Of a stretch of DNA of 64,000 nt, positions 53,945 through 63,166 are shown piece by piece. This DNA is from Dyadobacter chenwenxiniae (GTDB lineage Bacteria; Bacteroidota; Bacteroidia; Cytophagales; Spirosomataceae). Within the stretch, counting starts at the first letter, position 1. Each line of letters opens with the position of its first letter. Under the pieces are notes generated by a model. It searched no databases, was not told where the DNA came from, and saw only the letters and a list, made by a program, of their open reading frames with translations. Location of the stretch: the NCBI RefSeq assembly GCF_022869785.1, contig NZ_CP094997.1, forward strand, positions 744,001 through 808,000, read 5' to 3'. The translations under genes and the position numbers were made by a program.

Positions 53945-55100
53945 TTGATCAGTATATTGACGAAACAGTTTTGATCTTTCAACGTCTATGTTGCAAGGTG
54001 TATAGGAGAATGAATTTTGACAAATGCAATGACCTTAGTCGAAAAACGAGAATATTCTTAGACCTGACAATATATGGGTTGGTTCTTCTGATGCCTAACA
54101 ATGCGAAAGGCTATCCGATAATCACAAATTCTTCCTCCGGGGTTATAGCATACACTCCCTCCTTTTTTTTACAGAAGTTTTTTGTGCGCTTCATTTTCTG
54201 GGATGATGGCGGCACTAAATCATCTATTCCTATACTGTCATTTTGTTTCTGTTACACACATATAAATCTGTTCAAAATAATCAGGATTTTTATATATAGA
54301 TGGTATCTAGTAGTATTTATATTCTATTAATCCGGTCGTTATAACGAACATTTTGGAGATCGGTTAAATTAAGTAATTATCAAGTCCTAGATGCGCAAAT
54401 GAACTCTCAAGGTTTACTAAACCATTGAGCAAGCACGTTTTAATGTAATATGTAGTCACACACTTTAACTGACACATCAATCTACATTCATAAGCAGCTT
54501 CCAGATTGATAGGCAATAGTTGCCTAAGTTCGTCTATGTCGGATAGTAGCTGTTACCAACCGACTATTGTTTAAATGTATTAAACATTGGTTTGAATACC
54601 TTTAACACCTTGCCTGATTCACCGGGTAAATTTGCACTACCATTATTGATCAATGTTGCTGTAAATCAGCATAACTGTGATGGTGATAACATTTACGAAG
54701 ATCAATGGCAGATGTATTGTGCATATACTCCAATAATATTACTGTTATATCAGACTAGGTTACTGCTTTTAAAATACCTGCTTTTTCAACTTTGTACTAG
54801 CAAATTCAAAAAATGAAAAGATAGGTGAAAAGCATTTGATAAAGGTTTCTGGTATTTTTTTGGATGACAGGAAAAATAAACACGATTCCCGCATTCAAGA
54901 ACATTGCATCTGATGGGCCCGAAATATATTCGAGACGGATTAAAACAATAACTTACTATATAATGAACCCGCGTTTCTAATTATTTGCATTGTAGCAAGT
55001 CCAAACCAACTCTCCCTACTCACTATCGTAATCTTATTATGACGCTTCTTGATAAATGATTGGTTCCAAATATCCGGGGTCCAACACACGCGAGAAAATA
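53945..55100. other. AT-rich gap with no supportable gene
   Basis: About 1.15 kb. Two open frames (53971-54330 and 54592-54816, both +) have poor composition, no motif and no start signal and are not called. No tRNA or clear repeat was seen. It may be decayed or foreign DNA. Confidence 0.5.
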
Positions 55101-55164
55101 ATTATTACTACAAAATAGTATTTATGCAAAATCTTTGCTATTATTACTGCATAATAGTATTATT
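55101..55164. promoter_or_regulatory. Two repeated PadR operator-like sites
   Basis: Two copies of a 25-bp direct repeat, 55101-55125 and 55140-55164, share ATTATTACTnCAnAATAGTATT. Each carries a TACTnnnnnnTAGTA dyad, and their starts are 39 bp apart. They lie immediately before the PadR start codon, and the second copy falls between a possible TTTG (55134-55137) and the start. Autoregulation by PadR is likely. Confidence 0.6.
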
Positions 55165-55169
55165 CAGTC

Positions 55170-55502
55170 ATGAAACGTTTTCAGCTCGGTGAATTCGAGG
55201 AGATCGTCCTCCTTACGGTGGGCGTGTTGCACGGCAATGCATACGGAGTAACTATCAAGGATGAGATCGAACAACGTCTTAACCGGGAAGTATCCGTCGG
55301 CTCCTTGCAGATTACATTGCGGAGACTGGAATCCAAAGGCTTCCTGAAGTCAACGCCCGGGGATTCAACCGAAAGCCGGCGTGGACGACCAAAGCTTTTC
55401 TTCGAAGTCACAGCTTACGGAAAAAAAGCTCTGGACTATTGTAAAGAATCGCGCGACGAGCTATGGAAGGCGCTGCCCCAAATGGTGCTTAACCTTAAAT
55501 AA
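55170..55502 (+). CDS. PadR-family transcriptional regulator
   Basis: 110 residues with the PadR winged helix: FEEIVLLTVGVLHGNAYGVTI, then SVGSLQITLRRLESKGFLKS and the wing RGRPKLFFEVTAYGKKAL. It lacks the long C-terminal dimer domain, as in the small PadR-s2 type. It is 6 bp before a large ABC permease and likely represses the pair, using the two repeated dyads upstream. Confidence 0.9.
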   Translation: MKRFQLGEFEEIVLLTVGVLHGNAYGVTIKDEIEQRLNREVSVGSLQITLRRLESKGFLKSTPGDSTESRRGRPKLFFEVTAYGKKALDYCKESRDELWKALPQMVLNLK

Positions 55503-55508
55503 AAGGCC

Positions 55509-58205
55509 ATGAAAAGCGTTGAGCCACCCCGTTTCATCTTGCGTTTCCTGGAATGGTTTTGCAAGCCGGAATATCATGCAGACATCGAAGGAGACCTGCT
55601 TGAAATCTACGATAGAAGGGTAGAACACTGGGGGAGAAACCGGGCAAATTTACACTTGTGCAAAGACGTTTTGTTCCTCTTCAGACCGGGAATTATCCGA
55701 TCGGCTAAAATTCACCAACCTTTAACCTCCAACGGTATGATCAAAAGTTATTTTTTGATGGGGTGGAGAAACCTCTGGAAAAACAAACTCTACTCGACGC
55801 TCAATGTGTTGGGCCTTACATTCGGCATGGTTTGTTTCCTGTTGATCGGTCTCTACGTGTATGATGAACTCAACTTCGATACGCAACATAGTAATGCGGA
55901 AAGAATTTATCGTGTAATTACCCACGAAAAAAGCCCCAACAATGAAGCTACAACAGTCGCCGCAGCAGGGTATATGGTGGCCGAAGATCCCACGCAAACT
56001 TTTGCGAATGTAGAGCGGACAACACGCATGCAACGCATTGGGCGTGCCAACCTTGTCGATCCCGAGAATCCCGTCAATGTACAGGAGGCCATCACTGTCG
56101 CGGATGAATATTTGCTTCAGGTGTTTGATTTTCCGCTTCTTGAGGGCGATCGGCGTACTGCGTTAAAAGAGCCGAATTCTATTGCTATTACCGAAGAGCT
56201 CGCTATGAGAATCTTCGGCAGGACTGATGTAATCAATAAAAATTTGCAGTTCAGCCACATGGATAATCCAGTAAAGATCACAGCGATCTTGAAAAATCAC
56301 CCAAAGAATTCCAGCTTTACTTTTACGAGTGTGTTGTCGGAGTCGACGCGGTATTCTAATGAAGAATTCATGCGTGAAGCCCTGAGTGACTGGACTTCAC
56401 AGAACTACACCGTCTATGCATTGTTAAAGCCTGATGCGAATGCTGATTCTGTATCCAGTAAGATCACTCGCCTGGTTCATGCCAATGTAACGCTCGAACC
56501 AGGCACAAAACTTTCGTACAATCTTCAGCCATTGAAGGACGTGCATTTGAAATCTGACGGAATTATCGATGGCGCAAGAAATGCAAATGTTGATCCCATT
56601 CCGCAGGGAAACCCGGTATATGTAACAGTGTTCTTATTTACGGCCATTCTTGTGTTACTGATCGCAGGAATAAACTACTCGAATCTGACCACAGCCCGGG
56701 CCTCAAGCCGGCTTAAGGAAATCGGTGTCCGAAAAGTGATCGGAGCGGTGCCTGGCAATCTGATAGGGCAGTTTCTGGTCGAATCCTTCATCACAATAGT
56801 GATCGCGTTCGGGGTTGCTGTGCTCATCGTTGCGGTTTTGCTGCCTTCATTCAATGAATTTGCCAATAAAAAGTTTTTGCTTTTCTCCTCCGTGGGCTTA
56901 GGTTTCTGGGCCGCTGCGGCAGGCCTGATCATTGCGATGGGTTTGCTTTCTGGTGGCTACGCCGCCCTGTTGCTTTCCTATTTCAAACCGGTTTCATTAC
57001 TAAAAGGCCTGGTGCTCAAAAGTGGTAGTGATTTCTCCGTGCGCAAAGCATTGGTCGTCCTGCAGTTCACAATTTCGACTGTAATGATCATTGGAACGAT
57101 TGTGCTCTTCAGGCAGGTACATTTTTTAAACGAGAGTAACCTGGGCTTCAACAAAGACCTGATGGTGGTCATCGACGTGAATGTGGGCAAGGCCCGCTCT
57201 AACTTTGACTGGGTGAAAAACGAAATGTCGAAGATTGCTGCTGTGGAGCAAGTTACTGTAACATCGCATGTGCCTGGGGATTGGAAAACTTTAGTGAGAG
57301 TCAAACTCAAAAAGGAGGGCGGTAGCGACCAGCTGCACACAGCCTATGTGATTGGTGCGGATAAGGATTTTCTAGCCACCTATGGGATCGAGTTGCTCAA
57401 AGGCAGGAACTTTGGCAATAAGAATGACACCTCCGCCGTCCTGATCAACGAAGCGGCTGCTAAAATTCTCGGCATTACCCATGTTTCCAATGAAGCTGTT
57501 GAGATTCCGCAAAGTGCCCGGGGTTCCTCTTTTGCTCCGGTTTATGATGATATCAACGCTTCGTTTAAACCGCGTGTGGTCGGCATCGTGAAGGATTTCC
57601 ACTTTCAATCACTTCGGGCGAAGATCGAGCCATTGATCATTGCCTACCACGACAACCCGATTTATCCTATCGATTATTATTCAGTAAAGATCCAACCGCA
57701 GAACATTCAGGCTACCCTGGAAAAGCTTAAAGCAGTAATGGTGGCAAACGATGAACGCGAGCCTTTCGAATACCACTTCCTCGACGAGCAGCTCGCTCGG
57801 TTCTACATTGAAGATCAGCGCAGCCAAACGATTCTCGGTTGGGTCGCCCTGGCCAGCGTGGTCATTGCATGCCTGGGCCTTTTCGGACTTGCTACCTACT
57901 CGGCACAACAACGGTTAAAGGAAATCGGTGTAAGAAAAGTTCTGGGTGCCAATCTGTTAAGCATTATGGCGTTGCTCTCTAAAGATTTTGTGAAACTGGT
58001 TTTAATCGCCTGCTGCTTTGCATTCCCTGTTGCGTGGTTTGGCGCTAACTGGTGGCTTCAGGAGTATGCTTATCACATCGACGCGGAGTGGTGGATCTTT
58101 GCACTGGCTGGCGTGATAACAACCGGTATTGCCCTGCTCACGGTGAGTTACCAGGCCATCAAGGCCGCATTGATGACCCCGGTGAAGACTCTCAGGTCGG
58201 AGTAA
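55509..58205 (+). CDS. FtsX/MacB-type ABC permease with prefix domain
   Basis: 898 residues. An N-terminal prefix domain (residues 1-70, PRFILRFLEWFC, YHADIEGDLLEIYDRR) precedes the first membrane segment. A MacB-like periplasmic domain and an FtsX core (IGVRKVIGAVPGNL) come next, then a second periplasmic domain and a second FtsX core (IGVRKVLGANLL). The prefix and PadR pairing is a common Cytophagales arrangement. No ATPase gene is adjacent, so it must use a separate ATPase or act in sensing envelope stress. Confidence 0.88.
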   Translation: MKSVEPPRFILRFLEWFCKPEYHADIEGDLLEIYDRRVEHWGRNRANLHLCKDVLFLFRPGIIRSAKIHQPLTSNGMIKSYFLMGWRNLWKNKLYSTLNVLGLTFGMVCFLLIGLYVYDELNFDTQHSNAERIYRVITHEKSPNNEATTVAAAGYMVAEDPTQTFANVERTTRMQRIGRANLVDPENPVNVQEAITVADEYLLQVFDFPLLEGDRRTALKEPNSIAITEELAMRIFGRTDVINKNLQFSHMDNPVKITAILKNHPKNSSFTFTSVLSESTRYSNEEFMREALSDWTSQNYTVYALLKPDANADSVSSKITRLVHANVTLEPGTKLSYNLQPLKDVHLKSDGIIDGARNANVDPIPQGNPVYVTVFLFTAILVLLIAGINYSNLTTARASSRLKEIGVRKVIGAVPGNLIGQFLVESFITIVIAFGVAVLIVAVLLPSFNEFANKKFLLFSSVGLGFWAAAAGLIIAMGLLSGGYAALLLSYFKPVSLLKGLVLKSGSDFSVRKALVVLQFTISTVMIIGTIVLFRQVHFLNESNLGFNKDLMVVIDVNVGKARSNFDWVKNEMSKIAAVEQVTVTSHVPGDWKTLVRVKLKKEGGSDQLHTAYVIGADKDFLATYGIELLKGRNFGNKNDTSAVLINEAAAKILGITHVSNEAVEIPQSARGSSFAPVYDDINASFKPRVVGIVKDFHFQSLRAKIEPLIIAYHDNPIYPIDYYSVKIQPQNIQATLEKLKAVMVANDEREPFEYHFLDEQLARFYIEDQRSQTILGWVALASVVIACLGLFGLATYSAQQRLKEIGVRKVLGANLLSIMALLSKDFVKLVLIACCFAFPVAWFGANWWLQEYAYHIDAEWWIFALAGVITTGIALLTVSYQAIKAALMTPVKTLRSE

Positions 58206-58441
58206 AAGGGCAGGGTCGTCAGGGGTTCCATTAAATTAGGCAGGGATAAACTTCATAAGATCCTTCACGACCATTGCCTGATGCTTCGTCTGCGCCGGCA
58301 GGTACCAGACGACTAATTACAATTATAGACTCAAAAAGCATCCTAATCTTCTTATTATTAAAGGGATTACTGCACCTAGCCAGGTCTGGCCGGGCCGCCG
58401 GGCGGTATGCGACATAACTCCCGGCCTCGAAAATTTCTTCC

Positions 58442-58720
58442 ATGAGCTCAGGGGAATTTGTAGGTCTGGTCGCCGACAATCCTGATCAGCAAATCGATTT
58501 GAAAGCGTTTCATAACCGTATCTTGAACAATCATCAGGCCTTAGCAGCAGAATCGGCGGGCTACAAACCGATCCCTGTCATAAGGCAGATCAACGGCCAG
58601 ATCATTAAAAAGGTGTTCGAGCAGATTAAGGATGATGTGCGAGAGATCATTGAAACCGAGATTGCAAAGATCAATCTGGACCCGGCGCTTAAACATCTTT
58701 TGGTTTCGAAGAAAAAGTGA
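58442..58720 (+). CDS. Small helical protein of unknown function
   Basis: 92 residues, charged and helical (IIKKVFEQIKDDVREIIETEIAKIN), with no signal peptide or known motif. The first 15 residues could be noise, but the body has regular heptad-like spacing. Placed 237 bp after the permease. A low-confidence call based on composition only. Confidence 0.4.
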   Translation: MSSGEFVGLVADNPDQQIDLKAFHNRILNNHQALAAESAGYKPIPVIRQINGQIIKKVFEQIKDDVREIIETEIAKINLDPALKHLLVSKKK

Positions 58721-59374
58721 GATATGCCGCTCGCTTGACTGCGTACGCTGGTTCATGTAGTTCGTTATTATCGTTCCTTTACGGAATGTCCATTGCATTT
58801 CGCTGGTGGGCAATGCTTTAACAATTCAGATCAAATTTGTGTTCTGATTCAATAGCGCTCTACTAACGGTTGTCGAGATAGCAGTACATTAAAGAACTTA
58901 TCCCTTCCAATATAAAAACCATTGGCAATGCACCAGTCTCTTATTTGAAAGCAACCGGCGGTTAACTCCTTTATTAATTTGGTCGGGGATTTTCTAACTA
59001 GGAAGAAAAATGTTCGCCCAAGACATACTAACAATTTATCCGTGCAGGCAGGAATTCCAAGCTAGACCACTATAGGCACTACATGGGATAGAATGGAAAC
59101 AAGCCCCATAAAATTTATATGCTACAAGTTTCCCCATCATTCTTTGTCTATGATGAATACACTGCGAGGCTCTTTGAATGTGCACTAACAAATCCGAGCA
59201 AGTTCAATATGACCACCGTCTACTGTCATTAATTGTTGCTGGGTTTGCAAGCAAAACATGCTATATACAACCGTTATGCCAACTGGATAACTATAAGTTA
59301 CTTCTAGTTTATTGGAAGTTCGCCCAGCCTATGCTATTTTGATCGGTAATACATTTAAAAAAAAAGTCTGGATT
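58721..59374. other. Gap with no supportable gene
   Basis: About 650 bp with many stops in all frames. A 61-codon complement frame at 58849-59034 has plausible composition but no recognised motif. No repeat or RNA gene was seen. Confidence 0.45.
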
Positions 59375-59566
59375 ATGAGCCGATTTATTACTCTATTTGG
59401 AATACTGCTTGCACTTAGTCCAATTGTGCGGGCGCAGAGGGTACTTTATTCGAGCCGATCCATCAACCAACTCTATCATGGGCCACCTATTAAAGCGATC
59501 CGGCATCACTCGGTTTTACGCCCACGACCAAAGTTAGACTCATTCGATGAAATATGGTTTAGATAA
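59375..59566 (+). CDS. Small secreted protein, unknown
   Basis: 63 residues from the ATG at 59375 with a good signal peptide (MSRFITLFGILLALSPIVRAQ) and a short basic mature part containing two RP-rich segments. The open frame begins at 59312, but the ATG at 59375 is more likely. No family recognised. Confidence 0.45.
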   Translation: MSRFITLFGILLALSPIVRAQRVLYSSRSINQLYHGPPIKAIRHHSVLRPRPKLDSFDEIWFR

Positions 59567-59746
59567 ATGTGCGGCTTGAGTTGATCCCACACTGGGTCTT
59601 TACTCGACATCAAGAATCCCATTGTAGTTCATCGCTTCAACTATATAATAGATACTATCTATGAGCTGAACCGCAGAAATTATTCGGTGGTTAAAGCGAA
59701 CTGGTCATGATGGCAAAAAGTGCCTTTTATTGATTGGCAGGCGCTA

Positions 59747-59772
59747 GAAACCTGCCTACTATGACAGGTTTC
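59747..59772 (-). terminator. Hairpin after the lectin-like gene (weak terminator)
   Basis: GAAACCTG and CAGGTTTC form a perfect 8-bp stem with a 10-base loop about 30 bp past the stop of the gene at 59805. There is no clear T tract, so termination is uncertain. Confidence 0.4.
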
Positions 59773-59804
59773 ATCTGTAATGAGAACAGTACGATCCGAT
59801 GTAA

Positions 59805-60497
59805 TTAATCTTTTTTGGTAACCTTTAAATCACAAAAATAGCCCTCCGTACCAACTTCCACCCATAGCGCTATGGCACCTTTTAAATCCGGGCCATGGAA
59901 AAGATCATTGACGATCAGTGCCGGCTGAGAGCTGTTGTCCAAAAACAGTTTCGCATGCATGCCACTAACCTCGATGCGCATGGTAATCCATCTGTTTAAG
60001 TCCATATCTGCGTAAGACTCGTATTTTTCGGGCGCTTCTTTTCTGAGACGGTCAAATTTGTAATCCGGATAGGAATAATACTGAATGGAATGGTTTCGCC
60101 TTACCTGCTCATTTGCCCTGCCATTTGTCGGCCGGATGTAGATACTTTCGTAACGGGAATTATCATCATTAATTCTGAAGGCAACACCAATGAAGCCTCT
60201 TGCTGACTGTGGAGCATTTTTCAAAAGTTTGCTCAGTACCTTCACTTCAATTGTACCATTATGAAAATCTACATCTCTGATTTTGACAAAGGTGGGCTCA
60301 TCGACACCTTTAATAGTAGAATCTTTCACAACTTTGATAACGGATTTTCCATTCAAAGTTACCAAAGACATAAATGCCTGAAACGGTTCCAACGTATTGG
60401 TGTTTAACTTAATGCTTTGCGCATTTGCTTTCGGTAACATCAGTAGCGCAACGCATACAAGTAAAAATTGAAGCGATTTTAAGAATCGGGTAATCAT
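59805..60497 (-). CDS. Secreted lectin-like (DUF1080-type) protein
   Basis: 230 residues from the ATG at 60497, which starts at the signal peptide (ITRFLKSLQFLLVCVALLML, ending KANAQ). The mature part reads as a concanavalin-A-like sandwich: GTIEVKVLSKLLKN, RGFIGVAFRINDDNSRYESIYIRP, RWITMRIEVSGMHAKLFLD. It resembles the DUF1080 or laminin-G-like family. No catalytic residues are evident. An in-frame start 10 codons earlier is less likely. Confidence 0.7.
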   Translation of the reverse strand: MITRFLKSLQFLLVCVALLMLPKANAQSIKLNTNTLEPFQAFMSLVTLNGKSVIKVVKDSTIKGVDEPTFVKIRDVDFHNGTIEVKVLSKLLKNAPQSARGFIGVAFRINDDNSRYESIYIRPTNGRANEQVRRNHSIQYYSYPDYKFDRLRKEAPEKYESYADMDLNRWITMRIEVSGMHAKLFLDNSSQPALIVNDLFHGPDLKGAIALWVEVGTEGYFCDLKVTKKD

Positions 60498-60527
60498 TTT
60501 CAAGCAGTAATTATATTTATGGTTCAA

Positions 60528-60992
60528 GAAATCAATGGTAAGGCGAGTGAAAACATCCGGATGTGAGTCGTAAAAACGATGGCACCTTAATTACCTCTAA
60601 TCTGGAATTTATTGTGTTCGTATGAAGCCAGTCCCACAAACATATATATATTTATCAAACGACTCTAGCTACAATAATCTAGCAAGATGATTGCGAACTC
60701 ATTATGTAACCGCCAAAGGTTCGCAATTTAATCGGTGGTGGCCGTTGCAAAACTCAAACAAAAACAACTTAAGTTTCTTCCAAAAGAAGTTGACTTTTTG
60801 TAACTTCAGGAACGTTCTTAAAATGCCATAAGCCAAATTTAACCCGAAGTTGTGAATGTTGGTGCATTAAAACTATGTGTACGGCGCCTTTGGTGGGTCG
60901 CAATGATTTAACCAAGATTTTAAGTTAAGTGACAAAACAATGAGATAGAATGCTTAACTTGATTAAACATTGTCAAGAACAAAAAGGAGCCT
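60528..60992. other. Gap with no supportable gene
   Basis: About 465 bp with no convincing coding frame, RNA gene or repeat. It should contain the promoters of the flanking divergent genes. Confidence 0.4.
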
Positions 60993-61208
60993 ATGTGGAG
61001 TGATAAAACATGGTATGGCTTGATCGTAATTGCCTACTGCTGTCTGGGATTGGCACATCTGTGGCCATATCTGAGCCAGGCTTGGATAGCCCATAGGGAG
61101 AAGAAGTCAATCCGGGAGGTGCCCAGACCTAGCACAAACAAGCGTCTTACAGGTTCGCTAGCATTTTTGAGTGGTGTAATGTGGATCTTGCTATATTTTA
61201 GGCACTAG
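60993..61208 (+). CDS. Small membrane protein of unknown function
   Basis: 71 residues with two membrane segments (about 7-24 and 53-69) and a basic cytoplasmic loop. An AAGGAG motif at 60984-60989 lies only 3 bases before the ATG. It has no known family. The regular hydrophobic pattern supports a real gene. Confidence 0.5.
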   Translation: MWSDKTWYGLIVIAYCCLGLAHLWPYLSQAWIAHREKKSIREVPRPSTNKRLTGSLAFLSGVMWILLYFRH

Positions 61209-61245
61209 CTTATGCATATGCTCGGAACTACGTCGGCTATAGTAA

Positions 61246-62128
61246 TCAGTGGAATGGGTACACTGCAAACAGGATAAATATTCGAAACACTATACTGTCT
61301 AAAAAATGCATTAATTTCTGGCTTATTACAATTGCGGAAGGTAACAAGGCTTGATACTCGGCACGCAATGAGCTGGTTGTTTGGTAGGTTGCCACGCCGA
61401 TTGGTAATGTGGCAGTCCGAAGAGATTATTCAACTATCGTTCGATTTTTACTTTTACAAATGATGATTCCTATTGCCGGATTTTCATGAGGTAGTCGCAC
61501 CTTGTCATTGAGTACGGAAAGGTAAAACTCCATTTTCCCATTGCGCTCTGGTCCAAATTCGCCTATTTTCAGGTCGATGGCAATTAGACTCTGTAGCTTT
61601 CTATGGTATAAGAGCAGATCAATTTTATATTCCCTTTTGTCAACCAATACTTTATACTGGTTTCCCACAAAGGTAAATTCTGACCCCATTTCCAGCAGGA
61701 ACTCGTGAATGTTTTTGATTAGCGATTCTTCAAGATCACTCTCTGAATGTTTCTCTGCAAGATTTAAGAAATCAAAGGTATAGTTATCCTTTACAGCCAA
61801 GTAAGCCTGCTTTTTAACGCTCTCAGGCAATACATCCTCAAAATTTGTTTGGTTGAGAAGATACTTTTCGTAGGTGTTGTTCTCTATATGGTTGGTTAAT
61901 ACGTCTTTGGTCCAACTAAATTTCTTAGTTGCCAAAATATAAAATTGATGCTGCTGGGCATCTTTACACTTCTTCAAAATCACAGTGTGTTTAGTCCAAC
62001 TCATTTCTCGTACCAATGGTACCAGATTTTCATAAACTGAATATTCCGAATAAAACTAACTAATTAGCCACAAGTTTGCCCGAAAATCCACTCATGGCTG
62101 GGAATTTACGTTGCAATTCCCTGGATAA
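61246..62128 (-). pseudogene. Decayed DUF1016 (YhcG-like PD-(D/E)XK) nuclease
   Basis: The intact frame (61426-62016, 196 codons) covers the nuclease core: NQTNFEDVLP, KIDLLLYHRKLQSLIAIDLKIGEFGPE with the D...DxK-type residues, ending RTIVE. The next codon is TAA where Tyr is expected, and the frame behind it continues homologous sequence (TATLPIGVATYQT). Upstream the homology continues through a TAG at 62056-62058 (DFRANLWLIS*FYSES) and, after a frameshift near 62081-62088, as LSRELQRKFPAMSGFS. The gene is inactivated by at least three changes. Confidence 0.78.
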
Positions 62129-62420
62129 GGTAGGATCAGTGCCAGAACGGTTGTACAGAACTCTTGATACTGAATCAGCAAGAGCCATTAACTAATCCAC
62201 TTGCGCCGAAGGTAGAGCTATCATTCATTATAAAGTGACTCTGAAAAATTTCACATTTCAAAGAAGGTTTGATGACCATCAACACTTTAAAAATCAACCC
62301 TTCGAAGGTTTTAGTAGCACTTGTTTACTTCACGGGTCAATAAAAATTGGGACCAGTGAACCTACAAGGTTTTGATGGGATTCCCTAATGCAACCTCTGT
62401 ACTGTTGTTGTATTATTCCT

Positions 62421-63161
62421 CTATTTCTTAGTCGAAGGCTTCGTACGGACAACCGTTAGTCGATTGAGCAATTCCTTTCTGTGGGCATCAGGAATGGGCA
62501 GAAGGGTCAGTTCATCACTTAATAGCAATTCATTCTCCTTTATACGCTTAATATGGCGAAGGTTTATGACGTAGGAACGGGAGAGCCGAAAGAAATCTTT
62601 TTTAAAATAGTGCTCCAACTGTCCAAGGCCTGTGCTCACTAAGTGGCGGGTACCGTTAGCCATAACCACTTCCGCATAGGCGCCACCTGCCTTCAGGTAC
62701 ATCACATTATCCAAAACCACCATTTCAAGACCTTGCTTCACAGGTAACATCATGTGCCCTTCAAAACGGGGATGTTGTATTGTCGATATGAAATTATGAT
62801 ATGCCAATTCTATATTGAATAGCAGTTCATCTTCCTTAAATGGTTTGAGCATATAGGCGGATGGCCTGGTTTGCTGAGCCTCAAGAAATTGATCTAAGTC
62901 AGAATTTGCTGTTAGGTAAATAATGGGCATGGGATGTAAGTCAGATAATTCTTTTGCAGTTTCGACACCGTTACCTTCTGCTCCATCAAGCGTAATATCA
63001 ATCACCGCCAAATCAGGCGGATTAACCAGCACCGATTCGCGGGCATCGGTTAATGTCCTAGCCATAGCAGTTACATTGTAACCGTTCTTTTCGAGAGCAT
63101 TTCGTAGCATCATTGCTATAAGTATTTCATCTTCGACGATCAAAATCTGCAGAGAATTCAT
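62421..63161 (-). CDS. LytTR-family response regulator
   Basis: 246 residues. The receiver domain begins LQILIVEDEILIAMML, with the phosphorylated Asp in LAVIDITLDGA and Lys in YMLKPF. A LytTR DNA-binding domain follows (YLKAGGAYAEVVMANGTRHLVS ... FFRLSRSYVINLRHI). It is transcribed just after the histidine kinase (5 bp), its likely partner. Target genes are not visible. Confidence 0.92.
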   Translation of the reverse strand: MNSLQILIVEDEILIAMMLRNALEKNGYNVTAMARTLTDARESVLVNPPDLAVIDITLDGAEGNGVETAKELSDLHPMPIIYLTANSDLDQFLEAQQTRPSAYMLKPFKEDELLFNIELAYHNFISTIQHPRFEGHMMLPVKQGLEMVVLDNVMYLKAGGAYAEVVMANGTRHLVSTGLGQLEHYFKKDFFRLSRSYVINLRHIKRIKENELLLSDELTLLPIPDAHRKELLNRLTVVRTKPSTKK

Positions 63162-63166
63162 ATTTG

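Noticed and set aside
53971..54816. Two open frames of 119 and 74 codons
   Set aside because: No motif, no signal for a start, AT-rich Phe/Ile/Tyr composition as expected from non-coding DNA.
58849..59034. 61-codon frame on the complement
   Set aside because: Plausible composition but no recognised family and no start signal; described only within the gap.
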